The notes under the pieces: model-generated
What the model saw: only the letters and a program-made list of their open reading frames with translations
Database searches by the model: none
Told to the model about the DNA's origin: nothing
DNA from: Aeromicrobium sp. Root495
GTDB lineage: Bacteria; Actinomycetota; Actinomycetes; Propionibacteriales; Nocardioidaceae
DNA: 64,000 bases
Reading direction: 5' to 3'
NCBI RefSeq assembly: GCF_001426755.1
Contig: NZ_LMFJ01000003.1
Location: 52,016 to 116,015 of the forward strand
Position numbers and translations under genes: made by a program
Part shown: positions 41,479 to 49,609 of the stretch, piece after piece
Layout of the letters: the number at the start of each line of letters is the position of its first letter
How positions within the stretch are numbered: the first letter of the stretch is position 1

Positions 41479-42402
41479 ATGATCTCCCTCAGGTTGGATG
41501 AAGAGGCTCTCCGAGGCACGACCGTCGTCGTCAGCCCCTTCGTCCAGACGATCGAGGCGCTGGCGTTGCTGGGGCGGCACGGCGACGAAGCCCCGCCACC
41601 TCACACCCGGTGGGCGCGTCGGACCCGTAGCCAGGTGGGGGCCCGTCGGTGGCGCCAGCTCGTGCAGGTCGGCGCACACCTGCAGGACCCGCCCATCCCG
41701 TCGAGCCTGGCGCCGGCCGAGGCGGTCGCTGCAACAGACCTCGACAGCGCCCTGGCAGCGGTGGGCCCGGCCGCGGCGGAACTCGAGCTCGGTCGGGGAG
41801 ACTTCATCGATGCTGTCGTCACGCTGCACGAGGTCGCCATCGCGCCGGTGTGGCCGGAGCTCAGGCGGCTGCTCGACGCCGAGGCCCAGCGCTGTCAGCA
41901 GGTCCTCGCCCACGGTCACGGCGAAGAACTTCTCCACACGTTGGAGAGCAGGCTGAGGTGGGCTTCGCCCGTGCTGAGCATCCCCACGGCAGTCTCGATC
42001 CCCCAGGGCGACTTCGTGGCGTCGGGCCTCACCGTCGGTCCGACGGCCTTCACGCGGGGGGCGCACCTGCTCACGGTGGACGACCGGTGTGGCGCCCTCC
42101 TCACCTTTCCGGCGCGAGGGGCCGGATCGCTGCCGCTGTGCTCGACCACGCCGACCGGAGGATCGCGACCTGACCGTCTCGCCATCCTGATCGGGTCCGG
42201 GCGTGCCACCGTGCTGCGCACCCTCGTGGAGCCGTCCACCACGACCGAGCTGTCGGCTCGGCTGGCGCTCGCTCCCAGCACGGTGTCGCAGCACCTGAGC
42301 TCCTTGGCGGAGGCGGGCGTCATCGCCAAGGGCCGCGAAGGACGGCGTGTCCTCTACCAGCTCACGGCCGATGGATTCGAGCTGCTGCGCCGTCTGGCGT
42401 GA
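41479..42402 (+). CDS. ArsR-like winged-helix regulator with large N-terminal domain (DUF5937-like)
   Basis: 307 residues. The C-terminal ~70 residues are an ArsR-type HTH (LRTLVEPSTTTELSARLALAPSTVSQHLSSLAEAGVIAKGREGRRVLYQLT). The N-terminal ~220 residues resemble the domain in actinobacterial DUF5937/HTH regulators (LRGTTVVVSPFVQTIEALALL). No metal-type Cys cluster is seen, so a small-molecule ligand is likely. It is the last gene before the peptide, 15 bases ahead of a perfect operator at 42417, and probably controls the two matching promoters in the cluster. Confidence 0.78.
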   Translation: MISLRLDEEALRGTTVVVSPFVQTIEALALLGRHGDEAPPPHTRWARRTRSQVGARRWRQLVQVGAHLQDPPIPSSLAPAEAVAATDLDSALAAVGPAAAELELGRGDFIDAVVTLHEVAIAPVWPELRRLLDAEAQRCQQVLAHGHGEELLHTLESRLRWASPVLSIPTAVSIPQGDFVASGLTVGPTAFTRGAHLLTVDDRCGALLTFPARGAGSLPLCSTTPTGGSRPDRLAILIGSGRATVLRTLVEPSTTTELSARLALAPSTVSQHLSSLAEAGVIAKGREGRRVLYQLTADGFELLRRLA

Positions 42403-42416
42403 GGTGCGGCGCAGAG

Positions 42417-42466
42417 ATTCGGCCCATGCCGAATGTGTGGCATCCGGTGCGACCTCTGCCTAGTCT
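42417..42466 (+). promoter_or_regulatory. operator and promoter of the precursor-peptide gene
   Basis: A perfect 7-bp inverted repeat ATTCGGC-CCAT-GCCGAAT (42417-42434) is followed by 26 bp and the -10 box TAGTCT (42461-42466). The peptide ATG is at 42526, with a GGGGGTG ribosome site just ahead. The same operator, spacing and -10 box occur on the minus strand upstream of the AurF-like gene. Confidence 0.75.
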
Positions 42467-42525
42467 CGACCCATCACCACTCATCGGGGGCGGTGAACCG
42501 TTTGACGGAAACTGGGGGTGACACC

Positions 42526-42594
42526 ATGAAGAAGTACACCAAGCCGGCCGCTGCTCCGGTCACGCAGGGCACGATCCTTCGCGCCCACACCTGA
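42526..42594 (+). CDS. 22-residue RiPP leader-like (scaffold) peptide
   Basis: The peptide is MKKYTKPAAAPVTQG followed by TILRAHT and TGA. It has a near-ideal ribosome site (GGGGGTG, 6 bases from ATG) and its own operator-promoter. Y-x2-P followed by G and a final Thr recalls actinobacterial lasso-peptide leaders (YxxP...G...T), but the chain stops where a core would begin; read-through of the TGA would add only six codons. It probably binds the PqqD-like domains. Possibilities: a scaffold extended at its C-terminus, a secreted tiny product, or an attenuator leader ORF. Confidence 0.7.
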   Translation: MKKYTKPAAAPVTQGTILRAHT

Positions 42595-42611
42595 GACCAG
42601 GTGCTGGAACG

Positions 42612-42649
42612 ATGAGGCGCCACGCCGCGAGAGCGGGGTGGCGCCTCAT
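42612..42649 (+). terminator. hairpin between the peptide gene and the AsnB-like gene
   Basis: ATGAGGCGCCAC and GTGGCGCCTCAT form a perfect 12-bp stem with a 14-base loop, followed by TTTC. It should cause partial termination, leaving more peptide mRNA than synthetase mRNA, as in many RiPP operons. The AsnB start lies 19 bases beyond it. Confidence 0.7.
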
Positions 42650-42667
42650 TTCTCGGAAAGGAACCTC

Positions 42668-44839
42668 ATGTGCGGGCTCTCAGGCATCTGCCGCATCGGG
42701 ACGACGACCCTCGTCGACTCCGACCGTGCTCTGCTGAACACCTTGAGTCGCGCGGTGGCGCACCGCGGGCCGGATGAGTCCGACATCCTCGAGCTGGACA
42801 ACGTCGGCATGGCGTTCGCCCGGCTGTCGCTGGTCGCACCGGAGCTGGGGTCGCAGCCGCTCGTCAGCGACGACGAGCGCTACGTCCTCATCGCCAACGG
42901 CGAGGTCTACAACCATCGGGAGCTGACGGCCACGCTCCGGGACCGGCCTCGGTACCGCACCGACTCTGACTGCGAGGTGCTGCTCTACCTCTACCGGGAG
43001 CGCGGCCTGCGGTTCCTGGAGGACGTCGTCGGCATGATCTCCGTCGTGCTGTGGGACCGCCGCGAGCGGCAGATCATCTTCGCCAAGGACCGCTTCGGCA
43101 TCAAGCCGTTGTTCTTCCACCAGAACGAGGACCGGCTCGTCTTCGCCTCTGAGATCAAGGCTCTGTTCAGCGATCCCGCCACGCCTCGCCTCTTCGACTG
43201 GGACGCTGCGCTGACCCATCCGAGCGTCGCCGCCGCCACGCGCACCAACGACTTCGAGCTCACCACGTTCTTCTGTGGCATCGAGTCCATCCCCGCCGCC
43301 ACCGTGATGACCATCGACCTGGTCGACGGCACCCGATCCTCGCACCGCTACTGGGAGCTGCCCGGCCCCGACGAGTCCGGCAGCCTCAGTGCCGACGATG
43401 CCGTCGAGCAGTACCGAGACCTTCTGGTCGACGCCGTCGAGGCGTGTGCCACGGCCGACACCGAGCTGGGACTCTTCTTGTCCGGCGGCCTCGACTCGGC
43501 GGCCGTCCTGGCCCTGGCCTCGCGGGTCACCCCGGGGCTGCACACGTTCACCGCGCTCAACGCGAGCACCCGGCTCAACGGCGACGCCGACAGTGCCGCC
43601 TCGATCGCCGCCCACTTCGACAGCCCCAACCACCAGGTGCTGTTCCCGGCCGAGGCCGTGCCGACGCCCGATGAGTGGCAGCAGGTCCTGTGGCTCAGCG
43701 AGACCCCCATGTGTGGTCCCGAGGTCTACTACAAGTGGCAGCTGCACCGATACGCCCGACAGGCCAGGCCCCAGCTGCGTGGGATGCTCCTGGGCGCCGC
43801 GGCCGACGAGTTCACGGCCGGCTACAGCTTCGACATGGCTTCCGGCGGGGGCTGGTCCGCCTTCGGCTCGAGCGTCTCGCAGCTGGCCCGACGCGGTAGG
43901 ACCCACCCCACGCGCCAGCATTGGTGGGACGGCGAGAATGCCCCCTTCCTGCGCGACGGTGCCCTCGGGCTCGGCGGCGACGTGGACGATACCTACGCGG
44001 AGTACGTCGCCTGGGAGCATCGGAAGGTTCAGCAGTACAACGTCTGGCATGAGGACCGCACGGCAGCCGGCAGCGGGATCGAGGCACGGGTGCCGTTCCT
44101 CGACCACCGGTTGGTGGACTTCACGTCGCGTCTTCCGCTCGACCTCAGGCCGGAGCTGCTCTGGGACAAGACCATCCTGCGTCGGGCCACGAGCCCCTTC
44201 CTCCCGCAGGACATGGTCGACCGTCCCAAGGGCCCGTTCTTCTACGGCGCCGGTGTCCACCACACGTATCGAACCTTCCTGAGCATGTTGGAGCAGGACG
44301 GTGGGGCGCTGATCGAGCGCGCCCTCGACGGCCCGCAGGCTGCGCAGATGCTGGACGGCGACGCCCTGCACGCAGCGGTCGCGGAGCTGGCGGCTCAGCC
44401 CACGTCGTCACCCCAGGTCGAGATCGTCCTCCGCCTCGTCAACATGGGGCTCCTGTCGGGCATGGCCGAGGAGCCGCCCCCGCCCATGATCGACGCGGCT
44501 CCGGTCCAGGTCATGGCGCGAGCCAGCGATGCGGTGGACAGCTCGACGCGCGAGCTGGAGCTCAACGGTCCGCTCGCCCTGACCGACGACCGGTCCATCG
44601 GCCTCAGCCCCCGGGTGCTGCTGCTCTCCCGCCCCGAGGACGGGACCTGGTTCCTGGCCGTCGACGGCTCGATCGAGTACGAGCTGGAAGGCGACAGCGA
44701 GACCTTGGTGCTGCTGCGTGCCCTCGAGGGCTCGACCAGCTCGATCAAGCAGATCTGTGCCACGGCCGGACTCGAGCCCGAGACGATCCGCGACGACGTG
44801 CGCCAGCTGATCAGTGACGGAGCCGTCCTGCTCGTGTGA
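42668..44839 (+). CDS. asparagine-synthetase-like enzyme fused to a C-terminal PqqD-like domain
   Basis: 723 residues. The N-terminal class II glutaminase begins MCGLSG (Cys2) with RFGIKPLFF; the synthetase domain has the pyrophosphate loop LSGGLDSAAVLALA and GIEARVPFLDHRLVDF. From about 620 an extra ~100 residues (LALTDDRSIGLSPRVLLLSR, DSETLVLLRALEGSTSSIKQICATAGL) fit a PqqD-like winged helix. Lasso-peptide cyclases are AsnB relatives that adenylate a carboxylate. Here fused peptide recognition plus an intact-looking glutaminase suggests ATP-dependent amidation or amide ligation on the 22-mer. ATG 42668 places Cys at position 2; AAAGGA precedes it. Confidence 0.85.
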   Translation: MCGLSGICRIGTTTLVDSDRALLNTLSRAVAHRGPDESDILELDNVGMAFARLSLVAPELGSQPLVSDDERYVLIANGEVYNHRELTATLRDRPRYRTDSDCEVLLYLYRERGLRFLEDVVGMISVVLWDRRERQIIFAKDRFGIKPLFFHQNEDRLVFASEIKALFSDPATPRLFDWDAALTHPSVAAATRTNDFELTTFFCGIESIPAATVMTIDLVDGTRSSHRYWELPGPDESGSLSADDAVEQYRDLLVDAVEACATADTELGLFLSGGLDSAAVLALASRVTPGLHTFTALNASTRLNGDADSAASIAAHFDSPNHQVLFPAEAVPTPDEWQQVLWLSETPMCGPEVYYKWQLHRYARQARPQLRGMLLGAAADEFTAGYSFDMASGGGWSAFGSSVSQLARRGRTHPTRQHWWDGENAPFLRDGALGLGGDVDDTYAEYVAWEHRKVQQYNVWHEDRTAAGSGIEARVPFLDHRLVDFTSRLPLDLRPELLWDKTILRRATSPFLPQDMVDRPKGPFFYGAGVHHTYRTFLSMLEQDGGALIERALDGPQAAQMLDGDALHAAVAELAAQPTSSPQVEIVLRLVNMGLLSGMAEEPPPPMIDAAPVQVMARASDAVDSSTRELELNGPLALTDDRSIGLSPRVLLLSRPEDGTWFLAVDGSIEYELEGDSETLVLLRALEGSTSSIKQICATAGLEPETIRDDVRQLISDGAVLLV

Positions 44840-44851
44840 GCACGAAGGACG

Positions 44852-45859
44852 TCAGTCGGGCAGCAGCCCGGCGTCCTCGAAGGCAGCGTGGGTGGCCGGG
44901 TCGTCGAGCACGCCCGCCTCGGCGAAGTAGCGCACGGTGGACCGCGACCCCGTCCGGATGTCGGTACGGACCTTGTCCGCCGGCAGCGACTCCGCCATCA
45001 CCTGGGCCACGGCGTCCGGCATGAGGCCCAGCGACGCCACGTGATGGGTGATCTGGTCGAAGTCGGGCGACAGGAAGATCCGGATGATCTCCGGCAGCCA
45101 CGGTCCGACCGCCGCCCGGTCCTCGATCGAGAGAGCGGGCCAGAGGTAGCGCAACAGCTGTCGGAAGTAGGCGTGATGTCGCCCCTCGTCCTCGGCGTGG
45201 TCGCGAACCAGCTCGCGGACCGCAGGGGGCAGCCGCCGGTCGTTGGGCAGCCCGGCCAGGATGCCGGAGATGAGGGTCTCGCTGACGATGGCGAACAGGA
45301 CGCCCTCGACGCCCTGGACGCGGTCCGGCAGGCGGTCCCGCACCCGGTCGAGCTGCAGGGCGAAGGTGGGGGCCGGCGTGGTGTGGGCTCGCTGAACGCC
45401 GGTCTCTGCCTCGAGATGCTGCACGAAGTCGTAGGAGAACTGAGCGTGCCACGCCTCGTCGGTCACGATGGCGAACGCGTCGGCCCGCATCGCCGGGGGA
45501 AGGCTGAACCCGGCGCGGCCACGGCTGAGCTTCTGCCCGATGGGGATGACGGCGAGCGACTCGAGCTCCGTGGTGAAGTCGAGGTAGTCGTACAACCTCT
45601 GGAGCAGCAGCTGCTCCCTCGCCTGCGGACCGACGGAGAGGACCAGGGGGTGGTCGGCCACGGGCATCAGCTCGGGCGGGAAGTAGAGATAGGGCGAGGC
45701 GTCCGGGCGCATCCGGCGGAGCGGCTTGCGGCGGACGCTCGCTCGGTCCTCCCAGTGCTCGAAGCGGCTCTGGTACTCCTGGGCCCTGGCCTCGGCGACC
45801 GCGCGGTGCTCGGCATGCGTCTTGACGAGGTCGGCGCGGGCCGCGTCCTCGTAGCTCAC
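44852..45859 (-). CDS. AurF-like di-iron N-oxygenase
   Basis: 335 residues. Helical di-iron protein with metal-ligand motifs FTTELESLAV, DEAWHAQFSYDF, VSETLISG and RDHAEDEGRHHAYF, the pattern of p-aminobenzoate N-oxygenase AurF and relatives (PF11583). These oxidise aromatic or aliphatic amines to hydroxylamino, nitroso or nitro groups. GTG 45859 has GGGGGGAG upstream. It converges on the AsnB-like gene, and its promoter carries the same operator as the peptide gene. Confidence 0.85.
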   Translation of the reverse strand: MSYEDAARADLVKTHAEHRAVAEARAQEYQSRFEHWEDRASVRRKPLRRMRPDASPYLYFPPELMPVADHPLVLSVGPQAREQLLLQRLYDYLDFTTELESLAVIPIGQKLSRGRAGFSLPPAMRADAFAIVTDEAWHAQFSYDFVQHLEAETGVQRAHTTPAPTFALQLDRVRDRLPDRVQGVEGVLFAIVSETLISGILAGLPNDRRLPPAVRELVRDHAEDEGRHHAYFRQLLRYLWPALSIEDRAAVGPWLPEIIRIFLSPDFDQITHHVASLGLMPDAVAQVMAESLPADKVRTDIRTGSRSTVRYFAEAGVLDDPATHAAFEDAGLLPD

Positions 45860-45890
45860 AGTGCACTCCCCCCGGCAGGCATCTCCAGGA

Positions 45891-45940
45891 AGACTAGTCG
45901 GCGTGTCCCGGAGCCACCACGAATTCGGCGTGGCACGAAT
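45891..45940 (-). promoter_or_regulatory. operator and promoter of the AurF-like gene, twin of the peptide promoter
   Basis: On the minus strand ATTCGTGCCACGCCGAAT (45940-45923) matches the peptide operator ATTCGGCCCATGCCGAAT at 15 of 18 positions in the same orientation, both with GTGG two bases later. Exactly 26 bases follow to TAGTCT (45896-45891), the same spacing as at 42417-42466. It lies in the intergenic region shared with the MFS gene. Confidence 0.75.
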
Positions 45941-46088
45941 CCGTCGAGGAGGGGCGCGTCCAGGTTGTGGCCCCGCCGTCGCGCGAGGGCGCGGCGGAAC
46001 ATCGATCTGATAGAAACGACTGACCGCGCGACCGGCCTGGGGCCGCCGCGCCACCGTCATCGATGGACATCTCGGGGGAGAACGTCAC

Positions 46089-47321
46089 ATGACCACGCAG
46101 CACAGCTCCAGCAGGACCTTCTGGACGTTCTGGAGTGCGACCACGACGAGCCAGTTCGGTTCTGGACTCACGCTGGTGGCCTTCCCTCTGATCGCCGTGA
46201 GTCTGCTCGACGCCAGTGCGTTCGAGGTGAGCCTCCTGAGCGCCGCCGGCTACTTCGGCTGGGTGGTGCTGGGTCTTCCGTCGGGCGTGATCGTCCAGCG
46301 GTTGCCGCTGCGGGCCGTCCAGGTGGGCACCGACCTCGTCCGCGCCGTCGCCATCGTCACGATCCCGCTGGCCTATGCGTTCGACGCGTTGACCGTGGGG
46401 CACCTCATCGCGGTGGCGGTGGTGGTGGGGTGCGCCACGGTGCTGTTCGACGTCGGCAACTCGACGTTCCTGCCGGCCATCGTGAGTCGGGAGGAGCTCA
46501 CGGCCCGCAACAGTCTCGTCTCCGGCACCCAGGCGGCGACCCAGATGGGTGCACCGTCGGTGGCCGGTCTCCTGGTCCAGGGGATCGGTGCGATCCCGAC
46601 GCTGCTGTTCGACGTCGTGAGCTATCTGGTGAGCGCCGTCCTGCTGCGTAGTCTTCCTGAACGGCGAGCGCCGCAGGGCCCCCCGGCGCCCATGTGGGCG
46701 GCCATCGCGGAGGGTTGGAGCTTCGTTCGCCGCCACCCCGTGATGTTCCCTTGCGTGGGGTGGGCCACGGTCACGAACTTCGCGTGTGGTGCCCTGCTGG
46801 CCATCACACCGCTCTACCTGGTGAGGGTCCTTGATGCCTCTCCCGTCGTCGTCGGCGTGCTGATCGCGACCGACGGACTGGGCACGCTCATCGGGGCGAC
46901 CTTCACGACGCGTCTCGTGCGCAGGACCGGGGGCACGGCGCGGGCCATGATCGTGGCCACGATCGCAGGCGGGCTCATGGCGCTGCTCATGCCGCTGGGC
47001 CAGGGCTACCTCGGCATGGCTCTCTTCGCCGTCGGCAACGCCGGTTTCGCCGCCGGCGTGGTGGTGGGCAGTGTCGTGACGAGGACCCATCGACAGACGG
47101 AGACGCCAGAGACGCTGCTGGCTCGCGTGATGGCCACGGTGCGGTTCGTGTCGTGGGGAGCCTCGCCCGTGGGCGCGATCTTCGCCGGTGTCGTCGCGTC
47201 TCTCGTCAGCATCCACGCCGCGTTGTGGGTCACGAGTGCGCTGTGTCTGGCTGCGCCGTTGTGGCTGGTGGCCAGCAGGGTCCGCCGACTCACCGACCTG
47301 GCCGACGCCGAGCCTGTGTGA
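46089..47321 (+). CDS. MFS exporter
   Basis: 410 residues, about twelve helices, with the drug-exporter (MFS_3/EntS-like) style: FWTFWSATTTSQFGSGLTLVAFPLIAVSLL at the start and TARNSLVSGTQAATQMGAPSVAGLLVQGIG in the middle. It is divergent from the AurF-like gene and within reach of the shared operator, so it probably exports the cluster product or gives self-protection. ATG 46089 follows GGGGGAG. Confidence 0.82.
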   Translation: MTTQHSSSRTFWTFWSATTTSQFGSGLTLVAFPLIAVSLLDASAFEVSLLSAAGYFGWVVLGLPSGVIVQRLPLRAVQVGTDLVRAVAIVTIPLAYAFDALTVGHLIAVAVVVGCATVLFDVGNSTFLPAIVSREELTARNSLVSGTQAATQMGAPSVAGLLVQGIGAIPTLLFDVVSYLVSAVLLRSLPERRAPQGPPAPMWAAIAEGWSFVRRHPVMFPCVGWATVTNFACGALLAITPLYLVRVLDASPVVVGVLIATDGLGTLIGATFTTRLVRRTGGTARAMIVATIAGGLMALLMPLGQGYLGMALFAVGNAGFAAGVVVGSVVTRTHRQTETPETLLARVMATVRFVSWGASPVGAIFAGVVASLVSIHAALWVTSALCLAAPLWLVASRVRRLTDLADAEPV

Positions 47322-47346
47322 GGTTCGGGCCGCTCCCGAGCGCGGC

Positions 47347-47514
47347 TCAGGCGGCTCGCGCGTGCAGCAGTCCTGCCGCGCGGGCCTTGGCCAGGGTCCG
47401 CGAGCGGAGGCGGTCGGGGTCGAGGGGCGTGGCGGAAGCCTCGACCCGGGACCGGACCTGCGGGCTGCGCGGCCCGCGCCGGCCCGTCTCGGTGGTGCTG
47501 CCGTGCGCGTCCAT
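47347..47514 (-). CDS. small hypothetical protein (55 residues)
   Basis: A short Arg/Ala-rich frame (MDAHGSTTETGRRGPRSPQV...) with a strong GGGGGA ribosome site close to the ATG at 47514. It lies 75 bases after the MerR gene on the same strand and tail-to-tail with the MFS gene. No family recognised; low complexity makes coding uncertain. Confidence 0.35.
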   Translation of the reverse strand: MDAHGSTTETGRRGPRSPQVRSRVEASATPLDPDRLRSRTLAKARAAGLLHARAA

Positions 47515-47588
47515 GTGATCCCCCGATCGTCTCGACGCCTCGAGGTCCACCTACCCGGGACGGAGGTGGCCGAAACGTCGCTTCGCGG

Positions 47589-47978
47589 TCAGGGTCGCGC
47601 GGTCTGCCGCTCCAGGATGCCGATGAACTCGTCGGCCATGTCGAGCTGACGGACGAGCTTCTTGCGGCGCTCGGAGGCGTCGTCCTTGACGGCGGCCAAG
47701 TGCTCGAGGGCGCGGTCACGCTCCGTCGGCGTCGTCTCGCGACGGCGGAGGGCCTCGAGGTGCGTCAAGGCCACCTTCATCTCGTCCAGCGAGAACCCGA
47801 GCGGCTTCATGCGGCGGACGAGGAGGATCCTCTCCACGTCGTCCTCGGTGTAGAGACGGAAGCCTCCGTCGGTCCGACCGGACGGCGTGAGGAGCCCGAC
47901 CTCCTCCCAGTGCCGCAGGCTCCTGATCGAGAGGTCGGTGCGTGCGGCGACCTCGCCGATGTGCATGGCCTGGGTCAT
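47589..47978 (-). CDS. MerR-family regulator
   Basis: 129 residues. MerR winged helix MHIGEVAARTDLSIRSLRHWEEVGLLTPSGR with RRMKPLGFSLDEM, then a dimerization coiled coil and a short tail without a cysteine cluster, so the inducer is probably not a metal. ATG 47978 has GAGGGA ahead. It is divergent from the SulP gene, with a 20-bp inverted repeat between them. Confidence 0.85.
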   Translation of the reverse strand: MTQAMHIGEVAARTDLSIRSLRHWEEVGLLTPSGRTDGGFRLYTEDDVERILLVRRMKPLGFSLDEMKVALTHLEALRRRETTPTERDRALEHLAAVKDDASERRKKLVRQLDMADEFIGILERQTARP

Positions 47979-48011
47979 GGTGGTCCCTCTCACGCTCGGG
48001 CCGGGACAACT

Positions 48012-48031
48012 CTACCCTTACGTCAGGGTAG
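48012..48031. promoter_or_regulatory. inverted repeat between the MerR and SulP genes
   Basis: CTACCCT-TACGTC-AGGGTAG, perfect 7-bp arms around a 6-base spacer. It is probably the MerR operator controlling the SulP promoter. Confidence 0.6.
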
Positions 48032-48042
48032 GGTGGGGCATC

Positions 48043-49533
48043 GTGACCAGTATGCCCGAGCCGACCGTCCGCGACGCGTTCCGCTCGCCCGCCCTCCTGC
48101 GCACCGAGGTCCTGGCGGGGCTCGTCGTGGCCCTCGCGCTCATCCCAGAGGCCATCTCCTTCTCGATCATCGCGGGCGTCGACCCGCAGGTGGGGCTGTT
48201 CGCCTCGTTCACCATGGCGGTGGCCATCTCGTTCCTGGGCGGCCGCCCGGCGATGATCTCGGCCGCCACCGGGGCCGTCGCGCTCGTCGTGGCGCCGGTG
48301 ATGAAGGAGCACGGCTACGACTTCCTGATCGCCACGGTCCTGCTCGGTGGCGTCATCCAGGTCCTGCTGGCGCTGGCCGGGGTGGCCAGGCTCATGCGGT
48401 TCATCCCGCGCTCGGTCATGGTCGGCTTCGTCAACGCCCTGGCCATCCTGATCTTCGAGGCACAGGTCGACCACATGGTCGACGTCCCGTGGGCGGTCTA
48501 CCCGATGATCGCGATCGGCATCGCCGTCATCGTCGGGTTCCCCCGCATCAGCGCGGTCGTCCCCGCGCCCCTGGTCGCCATCGTGGCGCTGACCGCCTTC
48601 ACGGTCGTCAGTGCGGTCGACGTCCCCGACGTCGGCGACGAGGGCGCCCTGCCGGACAGCCTTCCGGCGTGGTTCCTGCCCGACGTCCCCCTGTCGCTCG
48701 AGACGCTCAAGATCATCGCCCCCTACGCCATCGCCATGGCCCTCGTGGGCATCCTGGAGTCGCTGCTCACCGCCAAGCTCGTCGACGACATCACCGACTC
48801 CCCCTCCGACAAGACCCGCGAGACGTGGGGCCAGGGCGCTGCGAACATCATCACCGGCTTCTTCGGCGGCATGGGCGGCTGCGCGATGATCGGTCAGACG
48901 ATGATCAACGTGAAGGTCTCGGGTGCCAGGACCCGTCTCTCGACCTTCCTGGCCGGTGTCCTCCTGCTGGTCCTGGTGGTCGGCTTCGGAGACGTCGTGG
49001 CGATCATCCCGATGGCCGCCCTCGTGGCCGTCATGGTGATGGTCTCGGTGGGCACCTTCGACTGGCACTCGATCCGCCCGGCCACGCTGCGGCGGATGCC
49101 GCGCAGCGAGACGGCGGTCATGCTGGCCACCGTGGTGGTCACGGTGGCCACCCACAACCTCGCGATCGGCGTCGGGGTCGGGGTGCTGGTGGCCATGACG
49201 CTCTTCGCCCGTCGCGTCGCCCACCTCACCGAGACCCGTCGGTCGCTCTCGACCGACGAGCACGGTGTGACCACTGCGACCTACCACGTGACCGGCGAGT
49301 TCTTCTTCGCCTCCAGCAACGACCTCTACACGCAGTTCGAGTACGCGGCCGACCCCGAGTGCGTCGTCATCGACATGGCCGACGCGCACGTCTGGGACGC
49401 GTCCACCGTGGCGTCGCTCGACGCGATCACGACCAAGTACGAGCGCAAGGGCAAGCGCGTAACCATCGTCGGCCTGGACGCGGCGAGCGCCGAGCGGCAC
49501 GCACGCCTGACCGGCCAACTCGGCAGCCACTAG
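48043..49533 (+). CDS. SulP/SLC26-family anion transporter with STAS domain
   Basis: 496 residues. The membrane domain has the SulP start [35 protein letters not shown] and [31 protein letters not shown]; the C-terminal ~100 residues are a STAS domain ([22 protein letters not shown]). It transports sulfate, bicarbonate or another anion; subfamily specificity is not readable. GTG 48043 or ATG 48052 may be the start. It is controlled by the divergent MerR protein (inference) and ends at a strong bidirectional terminator. Confidence 0.88.
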   Translation: MTSMPEPTVRDAFRSPALLRTEVLAGLVVALALIPEAISFSIIAGVDPQVGLFASFTMAVAISFLGGRPAMISAATGAVALVVAPVMKEHGYDFLIATVLLGGVIQVLLALAGVARLMRFIPRSVMVGFVNALAILIFEAQVDHMVDVPWAVYPMIAIGIAVIVGFPRISAVVPAPLVAIVALTAFTVVSAVDVPDVGDEGALPDSLPAWFLPDVPLSLETLKIIAPYAIAMALVGILESLLTAKLVDDITDSPSDKTRETWGQGAANIITGFFGGMGGCAMIGQTMINVKVSGARTRLSTFLAGVLLLVLVVGFGDVVAIIPMAALVAVMVMVSVGTFDWHSIRPATLRRMPRSETAVMLATVVVTVATHNLAIGVGVGVLVAMTLFARRVAHLTETRRSLSTDEHGVTTATYHVTGEFFFASSNDLYTQFEYAADPECVVIDMADAHVWDASTVASLDAITTKYERKGKRVTIVGLDAASAERHARLTGQLGSH

Positions 49534-49545
49534 TCGTGGCAGACG

Positions 49546-49594
49546 TGTGACGGCCCCACTCGATCCCGGGCTGGGATCGGGTGGGGCCGTCACA
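49546..49594. terminator. bidirectional terminator between convergent genes
   Basis: TGTGACGGCCCCAC...CGATCCC pairs with GGGATCG...GTGGGGCCGTCACA: 22 base pairs with one T-G position and a 5-base loop. It lies between the SulP gene and the acyl-CoA dehydrogenase gene, which converge. Confidence 0.85.
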
Positions 49595-49609
49595 TTTCGC
49601 GAAGGTCCG

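Noticed and set aside
42526..44839. A classical lasso-peptide cluster
   Set aside because: The peptide has no core after the leader-like motif, read-through gives only six codons, and no B2-type transglutaminase-like protease is visible nearby.
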